Below are positions 24,835 to 33,011 of a DNA stretch of 64,000 bases, piece after piece. Origin of the DNA: Saltatorellus ferox (GTDB lineage Bacteria; Planctomycetota; UBA1135; GCA-002686595); assembly GCA_007751475.1 (NCBI GenBank), contig CP036434.1, positions 3,415,524-3,479,523 on the forward strand, in the 5' to 3' direction. Numbering within the stretch: position 1 is the first letter of the stretch; each line of letters begins with the position of its first letter. The notes under the pieces are model-generated. The model did not search any database. It saw only the letters and a list, made by a program, of their open reading frames with translations, and was not told the origin of the DNA. The translations under genes were made by a program, and so were the position numbers.

Positions 24835-25935
24835 ATGATGAACTTGCACGTCGGCTCGCACCTACTCCCCACCCTACGCATGCGTCCTCTTTGCGTGGCC
24901 GCGTTCGCGCTTACGTGCCTTGGCCCCGCACCGGAATCGGTGCCGCCGCCGATGTTCTTGCCTGGGGCGGACCTCCAGATCGAGCGCGTCTACACCTGGA
25001 GAGAAACGTCCGCCACGACCTCGGCGGAGATTCTCCTCGACGGTGAGAAGACCCAGGACGTTCCGACCGTCACGAGCGAGTTGAAGAGTGAAGCGAGCCT
25101 GAGCGTGGTCGACACCTTCTTTCGCTCCGACGTCAATCGGCCGCTGCATCTGAGGAGGATGTTCGAGGACATCGCCTACGAATCCAGCGGCAACCTGAGG
25201 CTCGATATGGGCGCAGGCGTCGCGGAGCTGGCGATCTCCTGCGACGGGGACTCGGAGCTCGATGGGGCGGCCGTGGAGTTCCTCTGGGACGACGACTCCG
25301 AGGCCTACGTCAAGAAGTTCGCCGAGGACTACGACGGCGATGATGATCTCCTCGAGGGACTCGATCCCGACGGCGACTTCATCGCCCTCCTGCCGGTGCC
25401 CGACAGGGATATCGAGGTGGGTTCGTCCTGGAAGGTCGAGGCTTCGGCGCTTCGTCGGGTGCTGCTGCCGGGCGGGCGACTGCCCATGGAGCGCGAGTCC
25501 GACATGGACGCCGTGGACGGCGCCTTCGATCCGCTCGTCATGCCCGGCGTGATGGAGACCCTCGATGGCGACGCCTCGGGTGGGATGAGCGTGCGCCTCG
25601 TGTCCGCCGAGGATGGCACCATGACCCTCGAGCTTCTCGTGGAGGTCGAGTTCGTCTCGGATCAGGCGGAGGCGGTGGGCGACATGCTCGGGACCGTCGC
25701 ACCTGAGGATGTGGACGTGGAATTGGAATCCGCGACCTACACGAGCACGCTGGAAGGCAAGGGCACGCTCGTGTGGGATACGCTGAACCACTTCGCTCGG
25801 AGTTTCCGCCTGGATCTCGAGACCGGACTCGACGTTCAGATCGCCGTTCACGTGGAAGGGATGGGCATCGATGCGCCCTTCGAGCTGAAAGAGAAGCGCG
25901 AAGGGACCCTCCGACTGGACATGGAGCGCCTGTGA
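24835..25935 (+). CDS. Secreted acidic protein of unknown function
   Basis: A 366-residue protein that begins with two consecutive ATGs, preceded by AGAGGA. A signal-like hydrophobic stretch lies at residues 18-30. The mature part is rich in Asp/Glu (for example DYDGDDDLLEGLDPDGD) and beta-strand prone, with the layout of secreted proteins that measure or bind something at the surface. No catalytic motif or known domain is recognised. Its TGA overlaps the GTG of a gene remnant (GTGA), so it was once followed by a coupled gene. Confidence 0.7.
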   Translation: MMNLHVGSHLLPTLRMRPLCVAAFALTCLGPAPESVPPPMFLPGADLQIERVYTWRETSATTSAEILLDGEKTQDVPTVTSELKSEASLSVVDTFFRSDVNRPLHLRRMFEDIAYESSGNLRLDMGAGVAELAISCDGDSELDGAAVEFLWDDDSEAYVKKFAEDYDGDDDLLEGLDPDGDFIALLPVPDRDIEVGSSWKVEASALRRVLLPGGRLPMERESDMDAVDGAFDPLVMPGVMETLDGDASGGMSVRLVSAEDGTMTLELLVEVEFVSDQAEAVGDMLGTVAPEDVDVELESATYTSTLEGKGTLVWDTLNHFARSFRLDLETGLDVQIAVHVEGMGIDAPFELKEKREGTLRLDMERL

Positions 25936-26068
25936 AGAACTCCATCGTGACTTCCAGCGTCCTCGCTCTCGCACGGGTGACTTCGGGCTCTGCCCATGGC
26001 GAAACGCACGAAGCGGACGTCGTCGTCTATGGCGGCACGTCTGGCGCCGTCATGGCCGCCGTGACCTC
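25932..26068 (+). pseudogene. N-terminal remnant of an FAD-dependent oxidoreductase
   Basis: From GTG 25932 the frame reads a signal-like start followed by EADVVVYGGTSGAVMAAV, the dinucleotide-binding N-terminus of the secreted FAD-dependent oxidoreductase family often seen in Planctomycetota. The usual continuation (a second basic strand and a GG motif) is missing; the frame runs into unrelated Arg/Ala-rich sequence and stops at 26192, overlapping the next gene. The full family protein is several hundred residues, so nearly all of it is lost. GTGA coupling to the gene upstream shows that the start context survived. Confidence 0.65.
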
Positions 26069-26147
26069 GACTACGCGAAAAGAGCTGCGTCCGCGCCTCC
26101 CGTCCTCCCGTGGCCGTGGGGCAGCGCGTGCTGCCCGAGAAGACTCG

Positions 26148-27305
26148 TTAGCGAGCCGCGAGCAGCTCGGTGTGGATGGACGTCCGGGTTAGCTCGGCCA
26201 CGACCGCTTCCTCGACGAAGGGGAGGCGGCTCAGGGCGATCGAAGCGCCGCCCTCCACGAGGCTGACGCGCACGTCGATTTGGTCGAGCCAGCCTTCCAT
26301 CGGGCCGCTCGGCCGCAGCGCTTCCAGGTAGGTGGTGAGCGCGTCCACGAGGAAGTCCGGGTACATGCGCACGAGTTCGACGACCTCGTCGGGGCCCATG
26401 GCCTGGGCGGCGGCGCGGCGCCACTCGTCCGGCGTCGAGCCGAGGCCCGCGGCGGCGAGGACGTCCTTCACGGGGACTTGGTCGAGGCCCTCTTCGGCGG
26501 CTTCGAGGCACATGCGCTGAAGGCCGTCGTAGCCGTTCTCCCGCGCGGCGATGCGCGAGATCACCAGGAAGGCGAGACCGTAGTAGCCGCGCTTGGCACC
26601 CGTGTCGAGCTTCGTCGAGGAGAGGCCCGCGGAGAGACGGAAGACGTCGAGGGGATCGGTGCTGTCGGTGTCGCCCTTGAGCTTGACGCGCGCGGACCAG
26701 CCGCGGCGGGCGGGCTTGGATTCCGAGGTGGTCTCGCCGGGAATCAGCCGTGTGACGTCGACGTCGATCTCCAGGCCGCCGGTGGCGAGGCAGGCGCTGG
26801 AGAGGCGGCCGGCGCGCAGGCGCGTGGCGCCGTCTTCGACGAGCGCGGCGGAGACGTGGTCGGCGAGGCCTTCCTCGAGAGAGCCCGGCAGCAGGCTCCA
26901 TGAATCGCCGAGGACGGCGTGGGTCAGCTCGTGGGCGAGCGTGCGCTCGACGTGATCGGCGTGGCGCGAGAGCATGATCCGACGATGGGTCGGGGACCAG
27001 AGTCCCTCGGCATCAGCGGTGGCGTCGGTGGCATAGCGGTAGAGGGTAGGACGCTCCTGGACCCAGACCTCCAGGTCCTCGAAGGAGCTATCGGGAAGCA
27101 GCTCCAGAAGGCGCGGCTTGAGCATCTGGAGCAGGCCTTCCACGCGCTCGGCTTCCACGGCGTCAGCGGCGCGGACGCGCCCACCGTCGAACGCCAGCAC
27201 CTCGGAGGGCGGCGTCGCCATGCAGGAGAAAAAAAGAACGCCTGCGACCCCGGCGAGGGGGGCGAGGCGAAGGGCGGATCGGCGGTGGTTGCTGGCTTGG
27301 CTCAC
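26148..27305 (-). CDS. Gluzincin-type metallopeptidase-like lipoprotein
   Basis: A 385-residue protein from GTG 27305 with a signal peptide and lipobox ending LFFSC (C28). The zinc motif is HELTH (H125, E126, H129) in RTLAHELTHAVLGDSW. A candidate third ligand is E144 or E145 in GSLEEGLADH, the spacing of peptidase MA-like gluzincins. The first ~100 residues fit the usual pre-catalytic helical part. The protein is probably anchored in the periplasm or outer membrane; its substrate is unknown. Convergent with the FAD remnant, whose frame overlaps its 3' end. Confidence 0.8.
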   Translation of the reverse strand: MSQASNHRRSALRLAPLAGVAGVLFFSCMATPPSEVLAFDGGRVRAADAVEAERVEGLLQMLKPRLLELLPDSSFEDLEVWVQERPTLYRYATDATADAEGLWSPTHRRIMLSRHADHVERTLAHELTHAVLGDSWSLLPGSLEEGLADHVSAALVEDGATRLRAGRLSSACLATGGLEIDVDVTRLIPGETTSESKPARRGWSARVKLKGDTDSTDPLDVFRLSAGLSSTKLDTGAKRGYYGLAFLVISRIAARENGYDGLQRMCLEAAEEGLDQVPVKDVLAAAGLGSTPDEWRRAAAQAMGPDEVVELVRMYPDFLVDALTTYLEALRPSGPMEGWLDQIDVRVSLVEGGASIALSRLPFVEEAVVAELTRTSIHTELLAAR

Positions 27306-27366
27306 ACAAAACCGTACCCCGCTTTAGGGGCTGGCGAGAACTTTGCGTCCGCCAGCCCACTTTGGG

Positions 27367-28071
27367 TCATTTCGATCCCGCGCGCAGGATGTCGTGCTCC
27401 TGCTTGGCTTCGAAGGGAGGCAGCGCCGCGGGGGCGAGACTCGCTTCTGCGTCGCGGCTCAGGTCGAGATTCGAGGCTTCTTTCGAGCCGTCCAGATCGC
27501 TGGAGTTGGCGCCGAGGCCCGCGCTGGTACGGCAAGCGCAGCCGTGGGGGTAGCCGACGATCTCCAGGCTCCAGGCAGAGCTGGTGTTGTAGGCCTCGAT
27601 GATGAACTGGAACGGGCGGCCGGCTTCGTGGATGACGAGGGTGCCCGCCTCGTAGCGGCCGTCGGAGGCGTAGGTGCCCACGATCTGGTTGGCGATCGGG
27701 TCGTAGATCGAGACATCGACGTCACCGTAGGCTCCGAACGCTTCCAGGGTGAAGTCGACCTCCATGGGCTGGTCTGCGATGAACTCGATGTGGTCCACGA
27801 TGTCATACCCGAAGGCCTCGACGTGACCTTCCACCACGAGGAAGCTGAGCTCGTCGACGTACCCGACGAAGTCCGGGAAGTCCGGGGTGTCGTTCGGCTC
27901 CAGCTCGGTGAAGTAGACGGGCTGGGGCGCGGGCGGTCCGTGGTGGTGCCGGGCGGGCTCGCAGCCGGTCAGCAGCGAGGCGGCGAGAACAGCGGCCAGG
28001 ACGGCGGCGCTGCGCTTGAGGGCCGAGGGCAGGGCGGAAAGGCTGAACGGGCGAAACTGGATGTGCTTCAT
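27367..28071 (-). CDS. Lipoprotein with PPC-like beta domain
   Basis: The start is taken at ATG 28071 (MKHIQFRPFS), giving a signal peptide with lipobox LLTGC (C37) and 234 residues. After an HHHGPPAP linker comes ELEPNDTPDFPDF, the EPNDT-type entry of bacterial pre-peptidase C-terminal (PPC) domains, and a beta-sandwich pattern to about residue 175 (FGAYGDVDVSIYDP, GRPFQFIIEAYN). The C-terminal ~60 residues are Ser/Ala/Asp-rich. PPC domains usually accompany secreted enzymes, but here one stands nearly alone, so a binding role is likely. Confidence 0.75.
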   Translation of the reverse strand: MKHIQFRPFSLSALPSALKRSAAVLAAVLAASLLTGCEPARHHHGPPAPQPVYFTELEPNDTPDFPDFVGYVDELSFLVVEGHVEAFGYDIVDHIEFIADQPMEVDFTLEAFGAYGDVDVSIYDPIANQIVGTYASDGRYEAGTLVIHEAGRPFQFIIEAYNTSSAWSLEIVGYPHGCACRTSAGLGANSSDLDGSKEASNLDLSRDAEASLAPAALPPFEAKQEHDILRAGSK

Positions 28072-28367
28072 GGCGTGGTCTCCGAGGGGAACGCCAGGGG
28101 AAGGCAAAGGGTGTGCCAGCCGCTCTGGGGGACGGCCTGACGCCTCGTACCAGGCCTGGAGGGTCGAAATGGGCCAACTTGACGCACTTTTAAGGCCGCA
28201 CGGCCGGTGTCCACTCCAGGGGAAGGTCACCGGACGTAGGACAGGAGGTGCCCACGGACGTGGTCACCTTCGCGATCTCTCCGAGGGGGGGCGATGGAAG
28301 GCCGTGTGCCCCTTTTGCCCTTCTGGGCCGGGTCCCGACGGCCCCGCGCTGGCATCATGCGCGCGAT

Positions 28368-29852
28368 ATGTCCACGAGCCGTCATCAGAGTCAAACGAGC
28401 CCCGCCCTGGAGACTTCCCCCGAAGCGGAGTCCGCTGCTGACGCAGCGGCCGCCGGAGCCGGTCAGAAGCTGCACGTCGTCACCTTCGGGTGCCAGATGA
28501 ACAAGTACGACTCGGAGCTCGTGGAAGGCCGCTTCAAGCGCCGTGGCTACGAGACCGTGGCGGATATGGGGGACGCCGACATCGTTCTGTTCAATACCTG
28601 CTCGGTCCGAGACCACGCCGAGGAGCGGACCTGGTCCTGGGTCGGCGAGCTCCGGAAGGTGAAGGCCGAGCGGCCAGACCTCGTCGTCGGAGTCATGGGC
28701 TGCATGGCCCAGCGGGTCGAGAAGGAGATCTTCCGGCGCGCGGGTCACGTCGATCTCGTCGCGGGCACGCGCCAGTTCCACCTCTTGCCGAAGATGGTCG
28801 AGGAGCTCCGCGCTCGACGTCTGGCCCCCGACAAGTTCACCGCCCGCGAACGTCGCCTGCTGGCGACCGACATGGCCGAGGACGTGGTCGTCGATCGAGC
28901 CGGCGAGGAGTACACGGGCGGCCAGCACGCGTACCTCGCGGTGATGCGCGGCTGCGATCTCAACTGCACCTACTGCATCGTGCCGACCACGCGCGGGCGC
29001 GTCCGGTCGCGTCCGATCGACGAACTCGTGCGTGAGGCCGCGTGGTACGCGAGCCAGGGCGTCAAGGTGCTGACGCTCCTCGGCCAGACGATCAACAGCT
29101 ACGGTGAGGACTTCGAGAAGCCCGGAACTGCGGAGCCCATGGGCCGCGGTCGCCAGGGCCGCGTGAGCCTCGCCGATCTCCTGGAGCGGCTTCAGGACGT
29201 CGACGGACTCAAGCGCATCCGCCTCATCACGCTGCACCCGAGCTACGTCAATCAGTCCTTCGCCGAGGCGATCCGCGATTACGACAAGGTCGAGAAGTTC
29301 CTGCCGCTTCCGGCCCAGGCGGGCAGCGACGACGTGCTGAAGCGCATGAAGCGCGGCTACACGCTGGACCTCTATCGCCGGCGCGCGGACATCCTGCGGG
29401 AGACCGTTCCGAACATGGAGCTGGGCAGCGACTGGATCGTCGGCTTTTCGGGCGAGACGGACGCCGACTTCAACGGTTCCGAGGCCTTCCTCGAGGAGCA
29501 GGGCTTCGTCGTCAACTACGTCTTCAAGTACGACCCGCGCCCGAACACGCGCGCGGACGAGCGCATGGAGGACGATATCCCCGAAGCGGTCAAGAAGGAA
29601 CGGAACCAGCGGCTCCTGCGCATGGCCGAGAAGACCCAGCGCAAGCGCTTCGAGGTCTACCGCGGACAGACGGTGCCGGTGTTCGTCGAGTCGCTCTCCG
29701 AGCGCGACGAGAAGACGCTGCTTGGCCGTACGCCGTGGGGGATGCCCGTTTCGTTTACCGGAGCGGCGGACCTCGTCGGCCAGGACGTGGACGTCACGAT
29801 CGACGAGACGACGGCCTACGGCATGGCCGGTCGTGTGCCGAAGCCCGAGTGA
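28368..29852 (+). CDS. miaB: tRNA-2-methylthio-N6-dimethylallyladenosine synthase
   Basis: A 494-residue methylthiotransferase that adds the 2-methylthio group to i6A37 of tRNAs. The N-terminal UPF0004 domain carries the auxiliary cluster cysteines C42 (TFGCQMN), C78 (NTCSVR) and C112 (GCMAQ). The radical-SAM domain has C196/C200/C203 in RGCDLNCTYCIVPTTRG. A C-terminal TRAM domain with YRGQTVPVFVE follows. GCQMNKYDSE supports MiaB over RimO or MtaB. ATG 28368 is chosen; upstream in-frame sequence is Pro/Gly-rich non-coding. The N-terminus has a ~33-residue extension. Convergent with a methyltransferase gene. Confidence 0.94.
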   Translation: MSTSRHQSQTSPALETSPEAESAADAAAAGAGQKLHVVTFGCQMNKYDSELVEGRFKRRGYETVADMGDADIVLFNTCSVRDHAEERTWSWVGELRKVKAERPDLVVGVMGCMAQRVEKEIFRRAGHVDLVAGTRQFHLLPKMVEELRARRLAPDKFTARERRLLATDMAEDVVVDRAGEEYTGGQHAYLAVMRGCDLNCTYCIVPTTRGRVRSRPIDELVREAAWYASQGVKVLTLLGQTINSYGEDFEKPGTAEPMGRGRQGRVSLADLLERLQDVDGLKRIRLITLHPSYVNQSFAEAIRDYDKVEKFLPLPAQAGSDDVLKRMKRGYTLDLYRRRADILRETVPNMELGSDWIVGFSGETDADFNGSEAFLEEQGFVVNYVFKYDPRPNTRADERMEDDIPEAVKKERNQRLLRMAEKTQRKRFEVYRGQTVPVFVESLSERDEKTLLGRTPWGMPVSFTGAADLVGQDVDVTIDETTAYGMAGRVPKPE

Positions 29853-29874
29853 TCTGACCGGTCCGCGGAGGGAC

Positions 29875-30630
29875 CTACTCGGTCCGCGTCACGAAGAGGC
29901 GCTTGTCCGACATGTAGCGTCCGAAGTGAACGCGATGCTCGGCGACGAGCCGCAGTCCAGCCGCTTCGATCTCGCTCCGGATGGCCTTCGGCGAGGGATT
30001 CGAGGGTGCGCTCTTGCGGAGCCCCAGCCGATGTCGGAGGTGGCGGCCCCAGATGCGGAACGTGTGTCCGTGGCGATAGTCGACGATCACCCCGACGCGT
30101 GCCACGCGGGCAAACTCCCGAAGGAACGCCCGGCGCATTTCCGAATCGCGAACGAGGTGCATGAAGCGGATGCAGACCACCACGTCGAACGAGTCGTCGG
30201 GAAAGGGCAGATGCAGTCCGTCCACCGCGCAGTACTGGCCGGACGGGTGCTTCTCCTGCGCCTCGAGGAGCATCGCCACCGCGAGGTCGGCGCCGAGAAC
30301 CTGCCCCTCGACGAGTTCGTGGAAGAGATCGGTGAACCGGCCGGTTCCCGTGGGGACATCGAGGAGGCTCCTCGGCTCAGTCCTCAGACCTTCGGGCCGA
30401 TCTCGGGACCAGTCTGCGACCAAAGAAGCCCACGCCAGGCGGATGGCAGCGGCCTTGCGCCGATCCCGCTTCTGGCCGCGCGTACCGCTCCAGCGCCGGT
30501 CATAGTCTCCCGCGTAGCCGGGGTCCCGATACACCTCGAGCTTGGTGGGCCTCGGTGAGGAGTCTGGCTGTCCTGTGGACCGTGCCATCGGCAGCGGTGA
30601 GGTCTTCTGGGCGTCGGTTTCGAGGTTCAC
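29875..30630 (-). CDS. Class I SAM-dependent methyltransferase
   Basis: A 251-residue Rossmann methyltransferase with motif I LDVPTGTGRF, the acidic end of strand 2 (VLGADLAVAML) and motif IV-like DVVVCIRFMHLVRD. Its layout matches the second methyltransferase at 37959-38609 (LDVPCGTGRL, DLVVCCRLLHHLRE), so the two are paralogues. The substrate is unknown. The ATG overlaps the stop of the GH16 gene (ATGA), so it is probably translated from the same mRNA. No signal peptide. Confidence 0.85.
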   Translation of the reverse strand: MNLETDAQKTSPLPMARSTGQPDSSPRPTKLEVYRDPGYAGDYDRRWSGTRGQKRDRRKAAAIRLAWASLVADWSRDRPEGLRTEPRSLLDVPTGTGRFTDLFHELVEGQVLGADLAVAMLLEAQEKHPSGQYCAVDGLHLPFPDDSFDVVVCIRFMHLVRDSEMRRAFLREFARVARVGVIVDYRHGHTFRIWGRHLRHRLGLRKSAPSNPSPKAIRSEIEAAGLRLVAEHRVHFGRYMSDKRLFVTRTE

Positions 30631-32918
30631 TCGAAGATGATGCGCAGTCCTTCGGTGAAGTTCGAGGTTGGAATCCCAAGGATCGCGTCGCGGTGCCAGA
30701 GCTGGAAGTACCAGGTCTCGCCCGGCTGCGCCGAGACGATGGAGGTCGGCTGCGGGAGGGCGGTCACATCGACCCCGATGGACAGCGTGCCGTCGGGGCC
30801 GACGGCTCCGGCCTGTCCGAGGTAGCGCCCGATCGGCGGGAGCAGACAGAGGTTTCCGAAGCTGCCTCCCGGGTTCTGGATGAACCCGGGGGTTTGCGAC
30901 ACGATGAAGTAGCCGAGCGATCCGAGCGGGAGCCTGGAGCCGGTCAGCGTGAGGTCGTTGGACGAGATGGCGGCGCTGCCGGTCGCATCCAGGCGACCGA
31001 AATCACCGGTCGAGTTGTTCACGCCGGGAGAGCAGATGTTCGAGCCCACCAAGGGGGGCCCATAGCCGAAGTGCTGCCCGGCGACCGCCTCGTCGCAAGC
31101 AAGGGTGATCGCTGCGGTGTGAGCGGACGCGGTGCCGTCGGGGTCGGTCGTCGGTCCGACGCCCGCGGGAAGCGTGCCCGTGACGACTCGCACCTCGTAG
31201 TCGCCGCGGATGGCGCCGGTCAGGGTGTAGTCTCCGTTCCCGTTCGTCACGTCGCTCGCGACCACCTCGTCGAGGAGGGTGTCCACGAGTTCGACCGTCA
31301 CGCCGCTCAGCGCCGGCTCGCCGGTCGACTGCCCGTCGCCGTTCTGGTCGTTCCAGAGACGGCCCGACACGCTGCCGGTTCGACGGGTGAAGCGCCAGAG
31401 GTCCGTGCGGAAGGTGATGTCGGGGCTGCCCGCGCTGACGAGAGAGACCACCACGTTGATCAAGCGACCGTTCCCGCCTGCGAGGGTCGAGACCGGGTCG
31501 AGGACGCCGTTGCCGCCGGTGAGGAAGGTGTTGTCGTCCACGAAGCTCGACAGCGGAATCATCACGCGCTGCCAGCCGGCTCCGCTCGTCGCGCCCGGAC
31601 CCTGGGACGAACCCTGCGGGCTGACCTCCAGCTCGAACTGGAATTCGTCGTCCGCGCCGTCGGGGCTCGGCGGAATCGTGTCGTCCCCGTTGTCGTCGTC
31701 CTGGAGATTGATCTCCATGGTGTAGCTCTGGCCCGGGTCAGGGTTGATCCAGAACTCCAGGTGCGTGGCGCCCTCGAGGCTCAGCTTCCTCGTGCGCCCG
31801 AAGCCGCCGAGGAAGCCGGACGAGCCGGTCCCGGTCCAGTTCACCGCCAGGGACGCCGCGCCGCCGCCCGCTGGCGGAAGGTCCGTGTAGCTGGCGCTGA
31901 TGTCTCCGAAGCCGCCGCCGTTGAAGGTGAAGTAATCGGAGGCGGCGGGGTTGCCGTGTTCCATGTCATCGACGAGGGCGACGCAGTCGGCAGGGTCGTG
32001 ATCTTGAAGCTGATAGACGCGAACGTAGTCGATCTCGTAGGTCGCCGGGAAGGGCGTGGAACCGTTGGGGGAGCCAGGGAGATTGCCTCCCACGGCCAGG
32101 TTGAGCAGCATGTGAAAGCGCTCGTTGAACGGCGCCGGGTACGCTGCGCCCGACGACCACCACGAGGTCTTCGTCGAGTAGAGGATGCCATCGACGTACC
32201 AGCGGATCACGTTTGGCTCCCACTCGATCGCGAAGGTGTGGAACGAGTTCGTGAAGTCGCCGGTCGGGAGCGTGTAGCTGCCGCCCGAGAACTGATTGCC
32301 CGGTGACGCTGCTCCGTAGTGGATGGTGCCGAGTACGCGGCGAGTGTCTTGCCCGACGGCTTCCATCACGTCGATCTCGCCGCTGGCGGCCCAGGTCCCG
32401 TAGAGGCTATCGGTCGGGAGCAGCCAGAACGCGGGCCAGAGACCCTGACCTGCGGGAAGCTTCGCGCGCATCTCGAAGCGGCCGTAGGTGAAGTCCGCGA
32501 GGTTCCTGGAGCGCAGGCGCGCCGACGTGTACTGGGCGCCGCCGAAGTTCTGGCGCCGCGCCGTGATCTTCAGCGTGCCGCCGCTGACGGTCGCGTTCTC
32601 CGCGCGGTAGTACTGAAGCTCGTTGTTGCCCCAGCCGCAGAGATTGGGGCAGCCGGTGCCGATCATCGGCGACCACTTCGTCGGATCCAGCGCGGTTCCG
32701 TCGAACAGGTCCTCCCAGACGAGCTGGTACTGAAGCCCCTGTGCCGGAGCCAGGCTCGGAGCCAGGCTCGGAGCCAGGCTCGGTGCCAGGATCGGTGCCG
32801 CTACTGGAGCCAGGGCCGAAGCCGCCACCGGCGCAGCCGCTGCGGCGCTGGCGAGTAGAATGGAGCCCGAGAGAAACGTCGCGGCGGTGACGGCGTGTAG
32901 GTGGGGAAGCTGGCGCAT
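30627..32918 (-). CDS. Secreted GH16 laminarinase-like glucanase with C-terminal NSTG/IGRY domain
   Basis: A 763-residue secreted enzyme from ATG 32918; ATG 32960 is a longer option. A signal peptide is followed by an Ala/Pro/Leu linker of SLAP repeats (DNA 32746-32793). The GH16 domain then begins LVWEDLFDG and contains the catalytic GEIDVMEAVG (E181 nucleophile, E186 acid/base), fitting beta-1,3-glucanase (laminarinase) activity. Next come a carbohydrate-binding-like beta region, an SdrD-B-like Ca-binding domain (SGRLWNDQNGDGQ) and a 139-residue C-terminal domain shared with the protein at 22762-24420. TATCCT lies 6 nt before ATG. The following methyltransferase gene overlaps by ATGA. Probably acts outside the cell on algal-type glucan. 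Confidence 0.88.
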   Translation of the reverse strand: MRQLPHLHAVTAATFLSGSILLASAAAAAPVAASALAPVAAPILAPSLAPSLAPSLAPAQGLQYQLVWEDLFDGTALDPTKWSPMIGTGCPNLCGWGNNELQYYRAENATVSGGTLKITARRQNFGGAQYTSARLRSRNLADFTYGRFEMRAKLPAGQGLWPAFWLLPTDSLYGTWAASGEIDVMEAVGQDTRRVLGTIHYGAASPGNQFSGGSYTLPTGDFTNSFHTFAIEWEPNVIRWYVDGILYSTKTSWWSSGAAYPAPFNERFHMLLNLAVGGNLPGSPNGSTPFPATYEIDYVRVYQLQDHDPADCVALVDDMEHGNPAASDYFTFNGGGFGDISASYTDLPPAGGGAASLAVNWTGTGSSGFLGGFGRTRKLSLEGATHLEFWINPDPGQSYTMEINLQDDDNGDDTIPPSPDGADDEFQFELEVSPQGSSQGPGATSGAGWQRVMIPLSSFVDDNTFLTGGNGVLDPVSTLAGGNGRLINVVVSLVSAGSPDITFRTDLWRFTRRTGSVSGRLWNDQNGDGQSTGEPALSGVTVELVDTLLDEVVASDVTNGNGDYTLTGAIRGDYEVRVVTGTLPAGVGPTTDPDGTASAHTAAITLACDEAVAGQHFGYGPPLVGSNICSPGVNNSTGDFGRLDATGSAAISSNDLTLTGSRLPLGSLGYFIVSQTPGFIQNPGGSFGNLCLLPPIGRYLGQAGAVGPDGTLSIGVDVTALPQPTSIVSAQPGETWYFQLWHRDAILGIPTSNFTEGLRIIFE
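32746..32793 (-). repeat. 12-bp tandem repeats coding for a SLAP linker
   Basis: Three exact copies of ggagccaggctc (32746, 32758, 32770) and a fourth with two changes. They encode repeated Ser-Leu-Ala-Pro residues between the signal peptide and the GH16 domain. Confidence 0.9.
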
Positions 32919-33011
32919 ACCCAGAGGATAGCAGGGCTCGACTGAATGGGCCCGCTCCACGGCCCTCCGGATTGACCGCGAACGGCGTCAAAGCCTGCGA
33001 CGATCGAGACG

